Of a DNA stretch of 64,000 bases, positions 26,505 to 34,774 are shown one piece after another. The position numbers and the translations under genes are program-made. Below the pieces are notes generated by a model. That model was not told the DNA's origin and did not search any database. It saw only the letters and a program-made list of their open reading frames with translations. Origin of the DNA: Minwuiaceae bacterium (GTDB lineage: Bacteria; Pseudomonadota; Alphaproteobacteria; Minwuiales; Minwuiaceae); NCBI GenBank assembly GCA_028278525.1, contig JANQEE010000041.1, positions 62,001 to 126,000 of the forward strand. The letters are read 5' to 3'. Numbering within the stretch: position 1 is the stretch's first letter; every line of letters starts with the position of its first letter.

Positions 26505-27012
26505 AGAGGCAAGCAGCAAACAGCGCGAGCGTCCCGGGCCCGGGAACGTCGTCGCCATCGTTATCGTGCTCAGTTATGAGGTTCATGCTGACGAGCGGCC
26601 CGGCTTCGACATCGCCGGGTAGAATGTTCGGCGTGTAGGTGACGCTGTCCGACGAGAAATCGATATCCGCGATCGTCCCCTGAAACGCGATGGCCATCAC
26701 CGCCACGATTTCGCCGGCCATGCCGACCCAGTCCAGGTCGGTCAGCGTATAGCTGAGGTTTTGTGGAAAGACGACACCGGGGTCGGTTATCGAGAAACTG
26801 ATGCTCGAGGCTCCGACATCGATGCTGATATAGCCGAGATCGAACTCCACGCCGTTTCCGACGATCGCAGCGTCGGTCTTGAAGGGCGAGTCGTTCACGC
26901 TGACGATCAACATGATCTCATCGCCGATCAGTGTCGCGTTTGCCGGGCCTGCTACGCCGAGGGCAAGCAAGCCGGTTATCGCAACCAGTATCCGCCGCGT
27001 AAGTCGATGCAT
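26428..27012 (-). CDS. secreted protein with PEP-CTERM-type sorting tail
   Basis: A 194-residue protein with a signal peptide (about 1-27, ALGVAGPANA), a beta-rich mature domain of about 130 residues, and a C-terminal tripartite signal: VPGPGTLALF, a hydrophobic helix, and LARRGG. That layout is the PEP-CTERM exosortase sorting signal, with VPGPG in place of VPEPG. A further 16 residues after the arginines are unusual. ATG 27012 has AAGGA eight bases before it. It is the third gene of a row with a minimal PEP-CTERM protein and RidA. No exosortase gene lies in the window. Its 3' end overlaps the EamA gene. Confidence 0.72.
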   Translation of the reverse strand: MHRLTRRILVAITGLLALGVAGPANATLIGDEIMLIVSVNDSPFKTDAAIVGNGVEFDLGYISIDVGASSISFSITDPGVVFPQNLSYTLTDLDWVGMAGEIVAVMAIAFQGTIADIDFSSDSVTYTPNILPGDVEAGPLVSMNLITEHDNDGDDVPGPGTLALFAACLFSLGLARRGGAFDPRPRTAAYRRGR

Positions 27013-27047
27013 TGTTCCGTTCCTTCTTTTCTCTCGCACTGGGAAGA

Positions 27048-27443
27048 TCACGCCGCGCAGGCGACCGCCTCGACCTCGACCAGCCAGTCCGGCGATACTA
27101 GGCCGGCCACATAGACCGTCGTGATGGCGGGACGGACGCCGTCCAGCAGCTCCTTGCGCACGTCGACCAGCGTTTCCATGTCGCCGCGCCGGATGATGAA
27201 GAAGGTCAGCTTCACGATATCGTCGAGCTCCATGTCCGCTTCGAGGAGGACGGTTTCGAGATTGGCGATCGCCTGCCTGCACTGGCCGCGAAAATCTGAT
27301 GGCAGAAAGCCTTCCGGCGATTCTCCGACCTGCCCGGAGACATGCAGCACCCGCGCCCCGGCGCGCGTTTCGACGCCGTGCGCGTATATGCCGTGATAGG
27401 GCCTCTTGACGGGGAAGGGGTCGTGTCTGGTCGAGATCTGCAT
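27048..27443 (-). CDS. RidA-family protein (enamine/imine deaminase-like)
   Basis: A 131-residue protein of the YjgF/YER057c/UK114 family. RidA members form trimers and hydrolyse reactive enamines or imines made by PLP enzymes. Family landmarks include GARVLHVSGQVGESPEG, QCRQAIANLETVLLEA, and RPAITTVYVAGLVSPDWLVEVEAVA. The catalytic-type arginine (Arg in VRPAITTVYV) is present. ATG 27443 is the natural start, but the reading frame is open further upstream into the PEP-CTERM coding region with no stop between (see the neighbouring entry). Confidence 0.85.
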   Translation of the reverse strand: MQISTRHDPFPVKRPYHGIYAHGVETRAGARVLHVSGQVGESPEGFLPSDFRGQCRQAIANLETVLLEADMELDDIVKLTFFIIRRGDMETLVDVRKELLDGVRPAITTVYVAGLVSPDWLVEVEAVACAA

Positions 27444-27725
27444 GGTCGCTCTCACTTTCTCAATCGGTAGAACGGTGTCACGGGCGCGGGGTTGCCTATA
27501 CATGTGTGCCTCCAACGTCGACGCCGTCCCGGCGATGCCCAGGCCGGCGAGTCCCATCCCCAGCAACAGCAGAGACGCGGGTTCCGGCACGTCGCTACCG
27601 CCACCGCCGCCTGCGAAATTCACCACGGCCGCCTGTGCCATGGCGATAGCGCCGGATAGGGCAAATATTGCGATGCCCAGTACACGGAGTGCCGTGCCGG
27701 CGGGGCGAGTCGAAATCCGCAGCAT
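27444..27725 (-). CDS. minimal PEP-CTERM protein, likely frameshifted, reading into RidA
   Basis: From ATG 27725 the frame gives a signal peptide (about 1-31, IAMAQA), only some 13 residues of mature sequence (VVNFAGGGGGSD), then VPEPASLLLLGMGLAGLGIAG, the PEP motif and helix. The expected arginine cluster is missing in this frame (GTASTLEAH follows) and no stop occurs before RidA. In the +1 frame the same bases read GRRRRWRHTC and end at a TGA (27452-27454), eight bases before the RidA ATG. In the +2 frame they read HRRD and stop at 27496. A one-base frameshift or sequence error is therefore likely; a real fusion is the alternative. Confidence 0.6.
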
Positions 27726-27847
27726 CACGCTCCTTATTCGCTTATGTCGGTCGCGCATAAGCGGAAGGTGGCATGCGGGCGGCAGGCCGGGGAGCGAGGA
27801 ATCCGCTCAGGCTTTGGGAGGAAAATTCGCCGTTCGGTCGGGCGGGG

Positions 27848-28732
27848 TCAGGCGTCGGCGGCGAGTTCGGCCTTCAGCCAGTCCAGAACGTCGCGCAGCG
27901 CCGGCCGTTTCTCGGCGTTCGGCGGATGGGCGGCGTAGAACGTGTGATGCCAGTCGATGGGCTCGGAAAACTGCCGGATCGTGCCGGCGTCCAGCAGGTC
28001 GCGGACGAGGATTTCGTGAAGCAGGGCCACGCCCTGGCCGGCGGTTACCGCCTGCATCGCCACGAGAAAATGCTCCATGACGAACGGCTTGCGGTCCCGG
28101 GCAAACCGGATGCCGGTCGCTTCCTGCCATTTTTCCCATTCGTTGCCCGGAAATGTCTGGATCAGTCGTGCCGAAGAGACGATTGCCGCCGCGTCGCCCG
28201 GCATGTCGGGCGCGCAGACGGGAACCAGCGTTCCTTCGACCAAAGCGCTGGAAACCAGGCCGTCCCACTGGCCGGCGCCGAACCGGATGCTCAGGTCGAT
28301 TTCCTCTCGGCCGAAGTCCAGCAGGCGGTCGGCGGTCAGCAGTTCCAGTTGGACGTTCGGGAAACGCTTTTCGAAGGCATTCAGCCGCGGCACGATGACT
28401 TGCGAGGCGAACGACGCCACAGTCGAAAGCCGGAAGGTGCTGGACCGGGGCGGCCGTCGGGAGAACCGGTTGAAGGCGCCGCCCAGCATGTCGAACGCGG
28501 GCGAGATCGATTCCGCCAACTCGCGCCCCTCCAGCGTCAGGCCCAGCCCGTCGGAAAGCCGTTCGAACAACTGTGCCCCGATAAAGTCCTCCAGGGCGAT
28601 GACCTGTTTGCTGACCGCGCCGGGCGTCACGCCAAGCTCTTCGGCCGCGCGGGAGAAGTTGAGATGCCGCGCGGCGGCCTCGAAGGCTCGAATGGAATTC
28701 AACGGCGGCAACGGGCGGGGATCGCGGGCCAT
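27848..28732 (-). CDS. LysR-family regulator, GcvA-like
   Basis: A 294-residue transcription factor. The winged helix-turn-helix (about 8-66) reads IRAFEAAARHLNFSRAAEELG and GAVSKQVIALED, typical of the GcvA/AmpR branch, and the rest is a substrate-binding fold (from about 95) with the characteristic FRLSTVASFASQVIVPRL. It starts 20 bases downstream of an EamA transporter on the same strand, suggesting an operon and possible autoregulation. The effector is unknown. An upstream extension of the same frame overlaps the transporter gene and is not coding. Confidence 0.9.
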   Translation of the reverse strand: MARDPRPLPPLNSIRAFEAAARHLNFSRAAEELGVTPGAVSKQVIALEDFIGAQLFERLSDGLGLTLEGRELAESISPAFDMLGGAFNRFSRRPPRSSTFRLSTVASFASQVIVPRLNAFEKRFPNVQLELLTADRLLDFGREEIDLSIRFGAGQWDGLVSSALVEGTLVPVCAPDMPGDAAAIVSSARLIQTFPGNEWEKWQEATGIRFARDRKPFVMEHFLVAMQAVTAGQGVALLHEILVRDLLDAGTIRQFSEPIDWHHTFYAAHPPNAEKRPALRDVLDWLKAELAADA

Positions 28733-28752
28733 CGGCGGGATCCGTTCTGGGA

Positions 28753-29661
28753 TCAGGTGCTTCGCTTGCGTACCGCCTCGCGGTAGGTGATGTAAAGCCC
28801 GCTGCCGACGATGATCGCCGCGCCGACCCAGGTCCAGAGATCGGGGAAGTCGCCGAAAATGGCGTATCCCAGGATCGTTGCGCCGATCAGTTGCCCGTAG
28901 CCGAACGGCGAGACCACTGGCACGGGCGCATACTGAAACGCCTTGACCACGCACCAGTGGCCGAGCCCGCCGACCAGGCCGAGCGAGCCGAACACCAGCC
29001 AATCGACGGTATCGGCCGGTATCTTCAGCTCGACGAAGGGCAGGCCCAGGCTCGCCACGGTCACGCCGACGACGGCGGCGTAGGTGATCGTGGTCGACGG
29101 GTTGTCGTGGCCGGCGACCTTGCGGGTCAGAATCTGGTAAAGCGCGTAGGACGCGGCGCTGCCCAGCACCAGGGTTGTCGCCCAATGGGTTTCGCCGAGA
29201 CCGGGCCGGATGATGATCAGTGCGCCGACGAACCCGATCAGCACCGCTGCCCAGCGCCGAGGGCCGACATACTCACCAAGCAGTGGCACCGCCATGGCGG
29301 TCACCATCAGCGGCCCGGTAAAGCTGATCGACGCCGCGGTCGGGATCGCCACATAGGCCAGAGCGGTGAAATAGAAAACGGTCGAGGTGAACAGCAGGAT
29401 CGAACGCACGACCTGCAGCCCCGGCCGGCTGGTCGCGAACAGGCTGCGCCCGTTGCTTGGCAGGAACACCACCAGCATGAACAGGAAGTGACCGGCGTAG
29501 CGCGCCCAGACGATCTGCGCCGTGCCATAGTCTTCCGCTAGGTACTTCACCCCGCTGTTCAGGAACGGGAACAGCGATACCGCGAGGACCATAAATAAAA
29601 TGCCGCGAAGCGCGTCGCGGCGATAATCCTCCAGGGAGGCCTGCATACTCGACTGGGACAT
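28753..29661 (-). CDS. EamA/DMT-superfamily transporter (second)
   Basis: A 302-residue membrane protein with about ten helices in two EamA repeats (ILFMVLAVSLFPFLNSGVKY near residue 20; IRPGLG at the repeat boundary; YGQLIGATILGYAIFGDFPD in the second repeat). It is first in an operon with the LysR regulator. Only distantly similar to the transporter at 25557, so it is not a recent duplicate. The export substrate is unknown; the regulator may sense it. Confidence 0.88.
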   Translation of the reverse strand: MSQSSMQASLEDYRRDALRGILFMVLAVSLFPFLNSGVKYLAEDYGTAQIVWARYAGHFLFMLVVFLPSNGRSLFATSRPGLQVVRSILLFTSTVFYFTALAYVAIPTAASISFTGPLMVTAMAVPLLGEYVGPRRWAAVLIGFVGALIIIRPGLGETHWATTLVLGSAASYALYQILTRKVAGHDNPSTTITYAAVVGVTVASLGLPFVELKIPADTVDWLVFGSLGLVGGLGHWCVVKAFQYAPVPVVSPFGYGQLIGATILGYAIFGDFPDLWTWVGAAIIVGSGLYITYREAVRKRST

Positions 29662-29911
29662 GACGCGTCACATAAACACAGTTCCGCTGCGAAGTGAATT
29701 GCACTGGCCGAATACCACCTGCGCGAAAATCGGACGGTTTCAGGAGTTCGGAATTGCCCCGAGGCCGCGACTGCGGCCCGCCGGCAGTCCGGCGCGCCCG
29801 CGCAGGCGCGGACCGCAAGGTCCGCTGCCGTCAGCGCAAAGAATTTGCGGTACCCGGCGTGGCGCCCGCGCGGTATGCTCCGCCAAATTCCAAAACGCCC
29901 AGGAGAGCGCC

Positions 29912-30703
29912 GTGATCGTCGAGCAGGTCTGGACCGGAAACAACTACCGCAACTTCAACTATCTGATCGTCTGCCCCGAAACCGGCGAGGCGATGGCGGT
30001 CGATCCACTGGCCCACGAGATGTGCCTGGGCGTCGCCAAAGACAAGGGCTGGGAGATCACCCAGGTCCTCAATACGCATGAGCACGGCGACCATACCGGC
30101 GGCAACAAGGCGGTGATCGCCGCGACCGGCGCCAAGCTGCTCGCCCACAAGAACGCCAAGGGCAAGATACCCGGCATCGATATCGGCCTCGGCGCCGGCG
30201 ACGTGATCAAGGTCGGCAGGACGGTGGAGTTGGAAAGCCTCGACACCCCGGGCCATACCATGAGCCACGTCTGCCTGCTGTCGCAGACCGACACGCCGGC
30301 CCTGTTCTGTGGCGACACCCTGTTCAACGCCGGTGCCGGCAACTGCCACAACGGCGGCCATCCGAACGAGCTCTATGAGACCTTCGCCACCCAACTCGCC
30401 AAGCTGCCGGACGAGACACTAATCTATCCGGGCCACGACTACATCGAGAACAACCTGCGCTTCACCCTGGACCGGGAGCCGGACAATGCCCGCGCCGCCG
30501 GCCTGCTGGACGAGGTCGGCGACCAGGATCCGAACGCCGCCTACGTCTCCACCCTGGCGCTGGAAAAGGAGATCAACACCTTCTTCCGCCTGCACAGCCC
30601 GACCGTGATCGCCCGGCTGCGCGAGGCGTTTCCCGACCTGCCGGACGACCCCGATCCGAGGACGGTGTTCGTCAAGCTCCGAGACCTGCGCAACAGCTGG
30701 TGA
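29912..30703 (+). CDS. hydroxyacylglutathione hydrolase-like metallo-beta-lactamase-fold protein (glyoxalase II type)
   Basis: A 263-residue hydrolase that probably cleaves S-lactoylglutathione or a related thioester. The dinuclear zinc motif THEHGDHTGG has His56, His58, Asp60 and His61; further ligands are in DTPGHTMSHV, CGDTLFNAGAG and YPGHDY. The C-terminal helical region (about 180-263) matches the glutathione-binding part of GloB. GTG 29912 is the start because AGGAG stands six bases upstream; the frame is open to 29660, but the extension lacks family support. It converges on an SDR gene with three bases between. Confidence 0.85.
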   Translation: MIVEQVWTGNNYRNFNYLIVCPETGEAMAVDPLAHEMCLGVAKDKGWEITQVLNTHEHGDHTGGNKAVIAATGAKLLAHKNAKGKIPGIDIGLGAGDVIKVGRTVELESLDTPGHTMSHVCLLSQTDTPALFCGDTLFNAGAGNCHNGGHPNELYETFATQLAKLPDETLIYPGHDYIENNLRFTLDREPDNARAAGLLDEVGDQDPNAAYVSTLALEKEINTFFRLHSPTVIARLREAFPDLPDDPDPRTVFVKLRDLRNSW

Positions 30704-30706
30704 GCG

Positions 30707-31447
30707 TCACCGGATGCTGCGCGCGCCGTCGACCGGCAGCGCAAGTCCCGTCATGAACGACGCGTCGTCGCTTGCGAGGAACGTGATCACGGAGGCGACC
30801 TCTTCCGGTTGAGCCATCCGCCCGATCGGGTGTTTGGCGACGATTGCCTCGTGCGCCGCCTTTACATCCGGCGCGCGCTCCAGCATGTCCTTGACCATCA
30901 CCGTGTCGATGGTGGCCGGGCAGACGCAGTTGACCCGGATGCCGTCGCCGACATGGTCCAACGCCAGGGCCATGGTCATGGCGACGACGCCGCCTTTCGA
31001 GGCCGAATAGGCGACCATCCGATGGTTGCCGCGGATGCCGTTGATCGACGCGGTATTGACGATCGCGCCGCCGCCGCGCCGCTTCATCAGCGGGATGCCC
31101 TTCTTGCAGCCGACGAAGACGCCGGTCAGGTTGATCGACAGCACCTCGTTCCAGATTTCCCAGGTGGTCTCTTCCGCCGTGCCGTTCAGCGTGATTCCGG
31201 CGTTGTTGACCAGAACGTCCAGGCCGCCGTGCCTGTCAGCGACATGCGTCATCGCCCGGTCCCAGTCGTCTTCCGAGCGGACGTCCAGGATCACCGCGTC
31301 CATGTCGCCGGTATTTGCGCGCTGGCTCTCGTCGAAGATGCCGGCGACCGCCGTGCCGCCTTCCGCCTCGATGCGTTTCGCGGTGGCCAGCCCGATGCCG
31401 CTGCCGGCGCCGGTGACCAGGGCCACTTTGTTTTCGAACCGTTTCAT
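30707..31447 (-). CDS. SDR-family dehydrogenase, FabG-like
   Basis: A 246-residue classical short-chain dehydrogenase/reductase. The cofactor motif TGAGSGIG is at 12-19, NNAG at 81-84, the catalytic Ser134, and YSASK with Tyr147 and Lys151. The acid at residue 39 (IFDE) suggests preference for NAD. It likely oxidises an alcohol or reduces a ketone; the substrate is unknown. Its divergent neighbour is yajQ, 93 bases away. Confidence 0.9.
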   Translation of the reverse strand: MKRFENKVALVTGAGSGIGLATAKRIEAEGGTAVAGIFDESQRANTGDMDAVILDVRSEDDWDRAMTHVADRHGGLDVLVNNAGITLNGTAEETTWEIWNEVLSINLTGVFVGCKKGIPLMKRRGGGAIVNTASINGIRGNHRMVAYSASKGGVVAMTMALALDHVGDGIRVNCVCPATIDTVMVKDMLERAPDVKAAHEAIVAKHPIGRMAQPEEVASVITFLASDDASFMTGLALPVDGARSIR

Positions 31448-31540
31448 GATTCCTCCCGTCTCGGCGCGACGCGCGCCAATTATGTATTGTAATGCCTACC
31501 GCGAATCTGCGGGCGGCTAGCTGCACGAGGACTGTTCGAC

Positions 31541-32026
31541 ATGCCAAGTTTTGACATCGTTTCCGAAACCGATCTGGCGGAGGTCGACAATGCCGTCAAC
31601 GGCATTCGCCGCGAGATCGGCCAACGCTTCGATTTCAAGAACAGCAAATGCACGATCGAGCGTGACGACGCAACGCTGACCATCGTCGCCGACGACGACC
31701 TGAAGCTGCGCCAGATGCACGAGCTTCTGAAAACCCACCTGACCCGGCGCAAGGTCGACGCCGGCGCGCTGGAATTCAAGGATCCTGAGAAGGCCGCCGG
31801 CACCATGGTGCGTCAGGTGGTGACCGTCCGCCAGGGCGTCGGCACCGATCTCGCGCGCAAGATCGTCAAGCAGGTCAAGGGCAGCAAGCTCAAGGTCCAG
31901 GTCGCGATTCAGGGCGACCAGCTCCGGGTCACCGGCAAGAAGCGCGACGACCTTCAGGACACGATCGCAATGGTCAAGGAGATGAAGCCCGACCAGCCGC
32001 TGCAATATGTGAACTTCCGCGATTAG
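31541..32026 (+). CDS. yajQ: YajQ-family nucleotide-binding protein
   Basis: A 161-residue protein with two ferredoxin-like halves, beginning MPSFDIVSETDLAEVDNAV and containing RFDFKNSKCTIER and LKVQVAIQGDQLRVTGKKRDDLQ, all family hallmarks. YajQ proteins bind nucleotides; in Xanthomonas a member binds cyclic di-GMP and acts with a LysR regulator. Its role here is unknown. Length equals the family norm. Monocistronic, with GAGG about ten bases before the ATG. Confidence 0.95.
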   Translation: MPSFDIVSETDLAEVDNAVNGIRREIGQRFDFKNSKCTIERDDATLTIVADDDLKLRQMHELLKTHLTRRKVDAGALEFKDPEKAAGTMVRQVVTVRQGVGTDLARKIVKQVKGSKLKVQVAIQGDQLRVTGKKRDDLQDTIAMVKEMKPDQPLQYVNFRD

Positions 32027-32106
32027 TTTCGCTTGCCCGCGGTTTAACAATTCTCGTTTGCCGCGCCCGACCGGTGTCGCAATGATGCCGGTTCGGAGGT
32101 GCGGTT

Positions 32107-32712
32107 ATGCTTAGACTTTACGACTACCTGTCGTCCGGTAACGGCTACAAGGTGCGGCTGCTGCTGACACAGCTCGGCATCCCGTTCGAGCGTATCGAGC
32201 TCGACATCATGCGGCAGGAGACCCGTACACCGGATTTCCTGGCCAAGAACCCGAACGGCCGCATTCCGACGCTGGAACTGGAAGACGGCACGTTCCTGCC
32301 GGAATCGACGGCCATCCTGTTCTATCTGGCCGAGGGCACGCCGTTCCTGTCGGACGACCGCAAGACAAGGGCGCTGACCTTAAGCTGGATGTGCTTCGAG
32401 CAATATAGCCACGAGCCTTTCATCGCGACCTCGCGCTTCATTCTTATGCATTCGGACCTGACCGACGGTCAGCGCCGGGCGCTGGATGAGAAGCGCGCGC
32501 CCGGCTATGCCGCCCTCGACGTTATGGAACGGCATCTCGGCGAACACGATTTCTTCGCCAGCGGCCGCTACTCCATCGCGGATATCGCGCTCTACGCCTA
32601 CACCCATGTCGCGGACGAAGGCGGGTTCGAGCTCGGCGGCTACACCGCTATCGGCGCGTGGCTGGCCCGCGTTCGCGGGCAGCCAAATCACATTCCGATA
32701 ACCCAGGGCTAG
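32107..32712 (+). CDS. glutathione S-transferase family protein
   Basis: A 201-residue cytosolic transferase. The thioredoxin-like domain (1-78) has SSGNGYKVRLLLTQLG, NPNGRIPTLEL with the cis-Pro, and LPESTAIL for the glutathione gamma-glutamyl group. An all-helical C-terminal domain follows with YSIADIALYAYTHVA. The substrate is unknown. It is next to yajQ but has its own 80-base leader and SD-like GGAGGTG. Confidence 0.9.
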   Translation: MLRLYDYLSSGNGYKVRLLLTQLGIPFERIELDIMRQETRTPDFLAKNPNGRIPTLELEDGTFLPESTAILFYLAEGTPFLSDDRKTRALTLSWMCFEQYSHEPFIATSRFILMHSDLTDGQRRALDEKRAPGYAALDVMERHLGEHDFFASGRYSIADIALYAYTHVADEGGFELGGYTAIGAWLARVRGQPNHIPITQG

Positions 32713-32719
32713 CGGGCGG

Positions 32720-33148
32720 CTATTCGACCAGCACGCCGCCGAACAGCATGTTGACTTCCTCGCCGTCCGGGGAAAGCGGCATAACGACGACGGACAGGCG
32801 TTTGATGACGCCTCTGCTGGTGGTGAACTCCGTCTCCAGCGTCTCTACCTTCACCTGCGACGCGGCGGTCACGCAAAGTGCGTGCACCTGGGTTTCGGCG
32901 CTTTTCGGCCCGCCGCTGGTGTCGATCATCTGTCCCGAGAGGTTCCGTCCCGTCTGATCGATGATGTGTTCCCCCAGCAGCCGATAGCGAAACTGGGTCG
33001 CGCCGTTCAGCACGTCGACCAGGGCCACATGCGGCAGCAGCCGGCCGATATCCAGGGGGTCGATATCCTGTCGCGACGGTGTCGCCCGGTCGCCGCGCTT
33101 GCGGTCCCAGTAGGCGATCAGCCGGGCGCGGAGTAGAGGCCATTTCAT
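32720..33148 (-). CDS. PAS-fold protein (PAS_5-like)
   Basis: A 142-residue protein that resembles single-domain PAS_5 (DUF1488-like naming aside) proteins of Alphaproteobacteria. Key segments are LIAYWDRKRGDR, DIGRLLPHVALVDVL and FRYRLLGEHIIDQTGRNLSG, which form the typical PAS-like beta-sheet scaffold. There is no output domain. Start at ATG 33148 rather than 33208 because the longer form overlaps the amidohydrolase gene; the GGAGG before it is close. Function unknown; a small sensory or adaptor role is possible. Confidence 0.7.
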   Translation of the reverse strand: MKWPLLRARLIAYWDRKRGDRATPSRQDIDPLDIGRLLPHVALVDVLNGATQFRYRLLGEHIIDQTGRNLSGQMIDTSGGPKSAETQVHALCVTAASQVKVETLETEFTTSRGVIKRLSVVVMPLSPDGEEVNMLFGGVLVE

Positions 33149-33173
33149 GGCCTCCGACCTAATATGACAATCG

Positions 33174-34034
33174 TTAAGATCCGGTGCCTGAATTCGGACG
33201 GAAGTCATATAGCCGGGACGGGTTATCGACCAGAACTCCTTGCAAAACCTGGCGATCCGACACCCAGTCGAGCAGTACGTCGAACAAGGCGCCGTCGTTC
33301 GGCATCGGCCCGTTCACGTCCGGATGCGGCCAGTCGGAGCCCCAGACCAGCCGGTCCGGGGCGGCCTCGATCAACGTCCGGGCAAACGGTGTCGCACCGG
33401 CCCAGGGCGGTCCCGTGCGGTCTACACGGTACGCGCCGGATAGCTTGACCCAGCAGCGGCCACCGGCGATCAGGTCGAGTATCGCCCGGAAGCCGGGCTG
33501 CTCCGGCCCCAGCGCGGGATCGCCGTTGCCGAGATGATCCAGCACGATGTCGACCGGCAATCGGCGCAGCCTGTCGGCGGCTTCGGCCAACGCGGCGCCC
33601 TGGGCGAAGACCTGGATATGCCAACCCAGGTCGGCGATGCGCGTTGCCAGCGTTTCGAGGGATGCGAGCGGGACGCCACCCTTGCTGACGATATTGAACC
33701 GGATGCCGCGGAAACCGGCGTCGTGCAGCTTCGCGATTTCCGCGTCGCTTGTCTGTTCGTCGATGACGGCGACCCCGCGGCCCTTGGGTCCCAGTTCCTC
33801 CACCGCCTCGCGCGTGCAGGCATTATCCGTGCCGTAAACGCTTGGCTGCACGATGACCGCTCTCTCGATGCCCAGGACATCCAGCATGGCTCGGTATTGG
33901 GCGAGCGTAGCGGGCGGCGGCGTATAGCCGCGTGCCGCGCTGAACGGATACCGATCGGCGTCGCCGAAGACATGCGCGTGACAGTCGCAGGCATTTGGCG
34001 GCGCCTTGGCGCGCGGCGGCTCGGTCTGTTCCAT
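33174..34034 (-). CDS. amidohydrolase-family lactonase, LigI-like
   Basis: A 286-residue TIM-barrel metal hydrolase resembling 2-pyrone-4,6-dicarboxylate lactonases and related aromatic-degradation enzymes. The first strand has CDCHAHVFG, later strands IVLDHLG and WGSDWPHPD, which supply His and Asp ligands. ATG 34034 is preceded by GGAAGGA with suitable spacing. Downstream of an atypical SDR gene (38 bases) and 25 bases before the PAS gene, so three genes may form an operon. The true substrate could be another lactone or dicarboxylic acid. Confidence 0.85.
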   Translation of the reverse strand: MEQTEPPRAKAPPNACDCHAHVFGDADRYPFSAARGYTPPPATLAQYRAMLDVLGIERAVIVQPSVYGTDNACTREAVEELGPKGRGVAVIDEQTSDAEIAKLHDAGFRGIRFNIVSKGGVPLASLETLATRIADLGWHIQVFAQGAALAEAADRLRRLPVDIVLDHLGNGDPALGPEQPGFRAILDLIAGGRCWVKLSGAYRVDRTGPPWAGATPFARTLIEAAPDRLVWGSDWPHPDVNGPMPNDGALFDVLLDWVSDRQVLQGVLVDNPSRLYDFRPNSGTGS

Positions 34035-34072
34035 GAAATTCCTTCCCCCGTCGCCCGTGGCAGGCCTCCGGT

Positions 34073-34774
34073 TCAGAAGGTCTCCACCCAGGGCCGAAGC
34101 TCCACCTCCCAGGTCCAGGCGCTGCGATGCTGCCGATGGATCTGCAGATAGGTTTCGGCGATGGCGTCCGGGTGAAGCATGCCGTCCTCGCCTCGGTCGG
34201 CGGCGCGGGGGTCGGCTCCTGCCGCCAATATGCCGCCGTCGATCACGAAATGCCCGACATGGATGTTCTTCGGTGCGAGTTCCCGGGCCATGCTCTGGGC
34301 CAGGCCGCGCAAACCGAATTTGCCCATGGCGAACGGCGCGGAATTCACATAGCCCTTGACGCTGGCGGAGGCGCCGGTGAACAGGATGGAGCCGCTGCCC
34401 CGCGCCAGCATTTGCCTGGCCGCGGCCTGTCCGACAAGGAAGCCGCCGTAGCAGCTGACAGTCAGCGATTTCAACACTTCCGCGGGGTCCAGGTCGGCGA
34501 TCGGGCCGCGGCACCGGTAGCTCGGATTGTAGACCACCAGATCGGGAGCGCCGCCGTCCGCGGCCACGGCCTCGAACAAGGTCGCGACGCTCGCCGGGTC
34601 GCTGGCATCGCAGGCATAGGCCTTGGCGCCGGTTTCGCTCGCCAGTTCGCCCAGTTTCTGCGTATCGCGGGCCGCCAATGCGACTTGCATGCCTTGCTTG
34701 GCGCATAAACGCGCCAGCGACGCGCTAAGTCCGGTGCCGACGCCGACAATAAGAGCGGTTTCCTGTTGTGCCAT
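34073..34774 (-). CDS. atypical SDR-family protein lacking the catalytic tyrosine (SDR_c10-like, copy 1)
   Basis: A 233-residue Rossmann-fold protein related to classical SDRs. The cofactor loop is GVGTGLSASLA rather than TGxxxGIG, and the YxxxK motif is FAMGK (Phe148, Lys152), so the usual catalytic tyrosine is missing while the lysine remains. That matches the SDR_c10 subgroup as I recall it. Ser136/Ser138 are retained. It ends in RPWVETF, shared with the paralogue at 47163. First gene in a row with the amidohydrolase. Catalytic activity and substrate unknown. Confidence 0.82.
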   Translation of the reverse strand: MAQQETALIVGVGTGLSASLARLCAKQGMQVALAARDTQKLGELASETGAKAYACDASDPASVATLFEAVAADGGAPDLVVYNPSYRCRGPIADLDPAEVLKSLTVSCYGGFLVGQAAARQMLARGSGSILFTGASASVKGYVNSAPFAMGKFGLRGLAQSMARELAPKNIHVGHFVIDGGILAAGADPRAADRGEDGMLHPDAIAETYLQIHRQHRSAWTWEVELRPWVETF

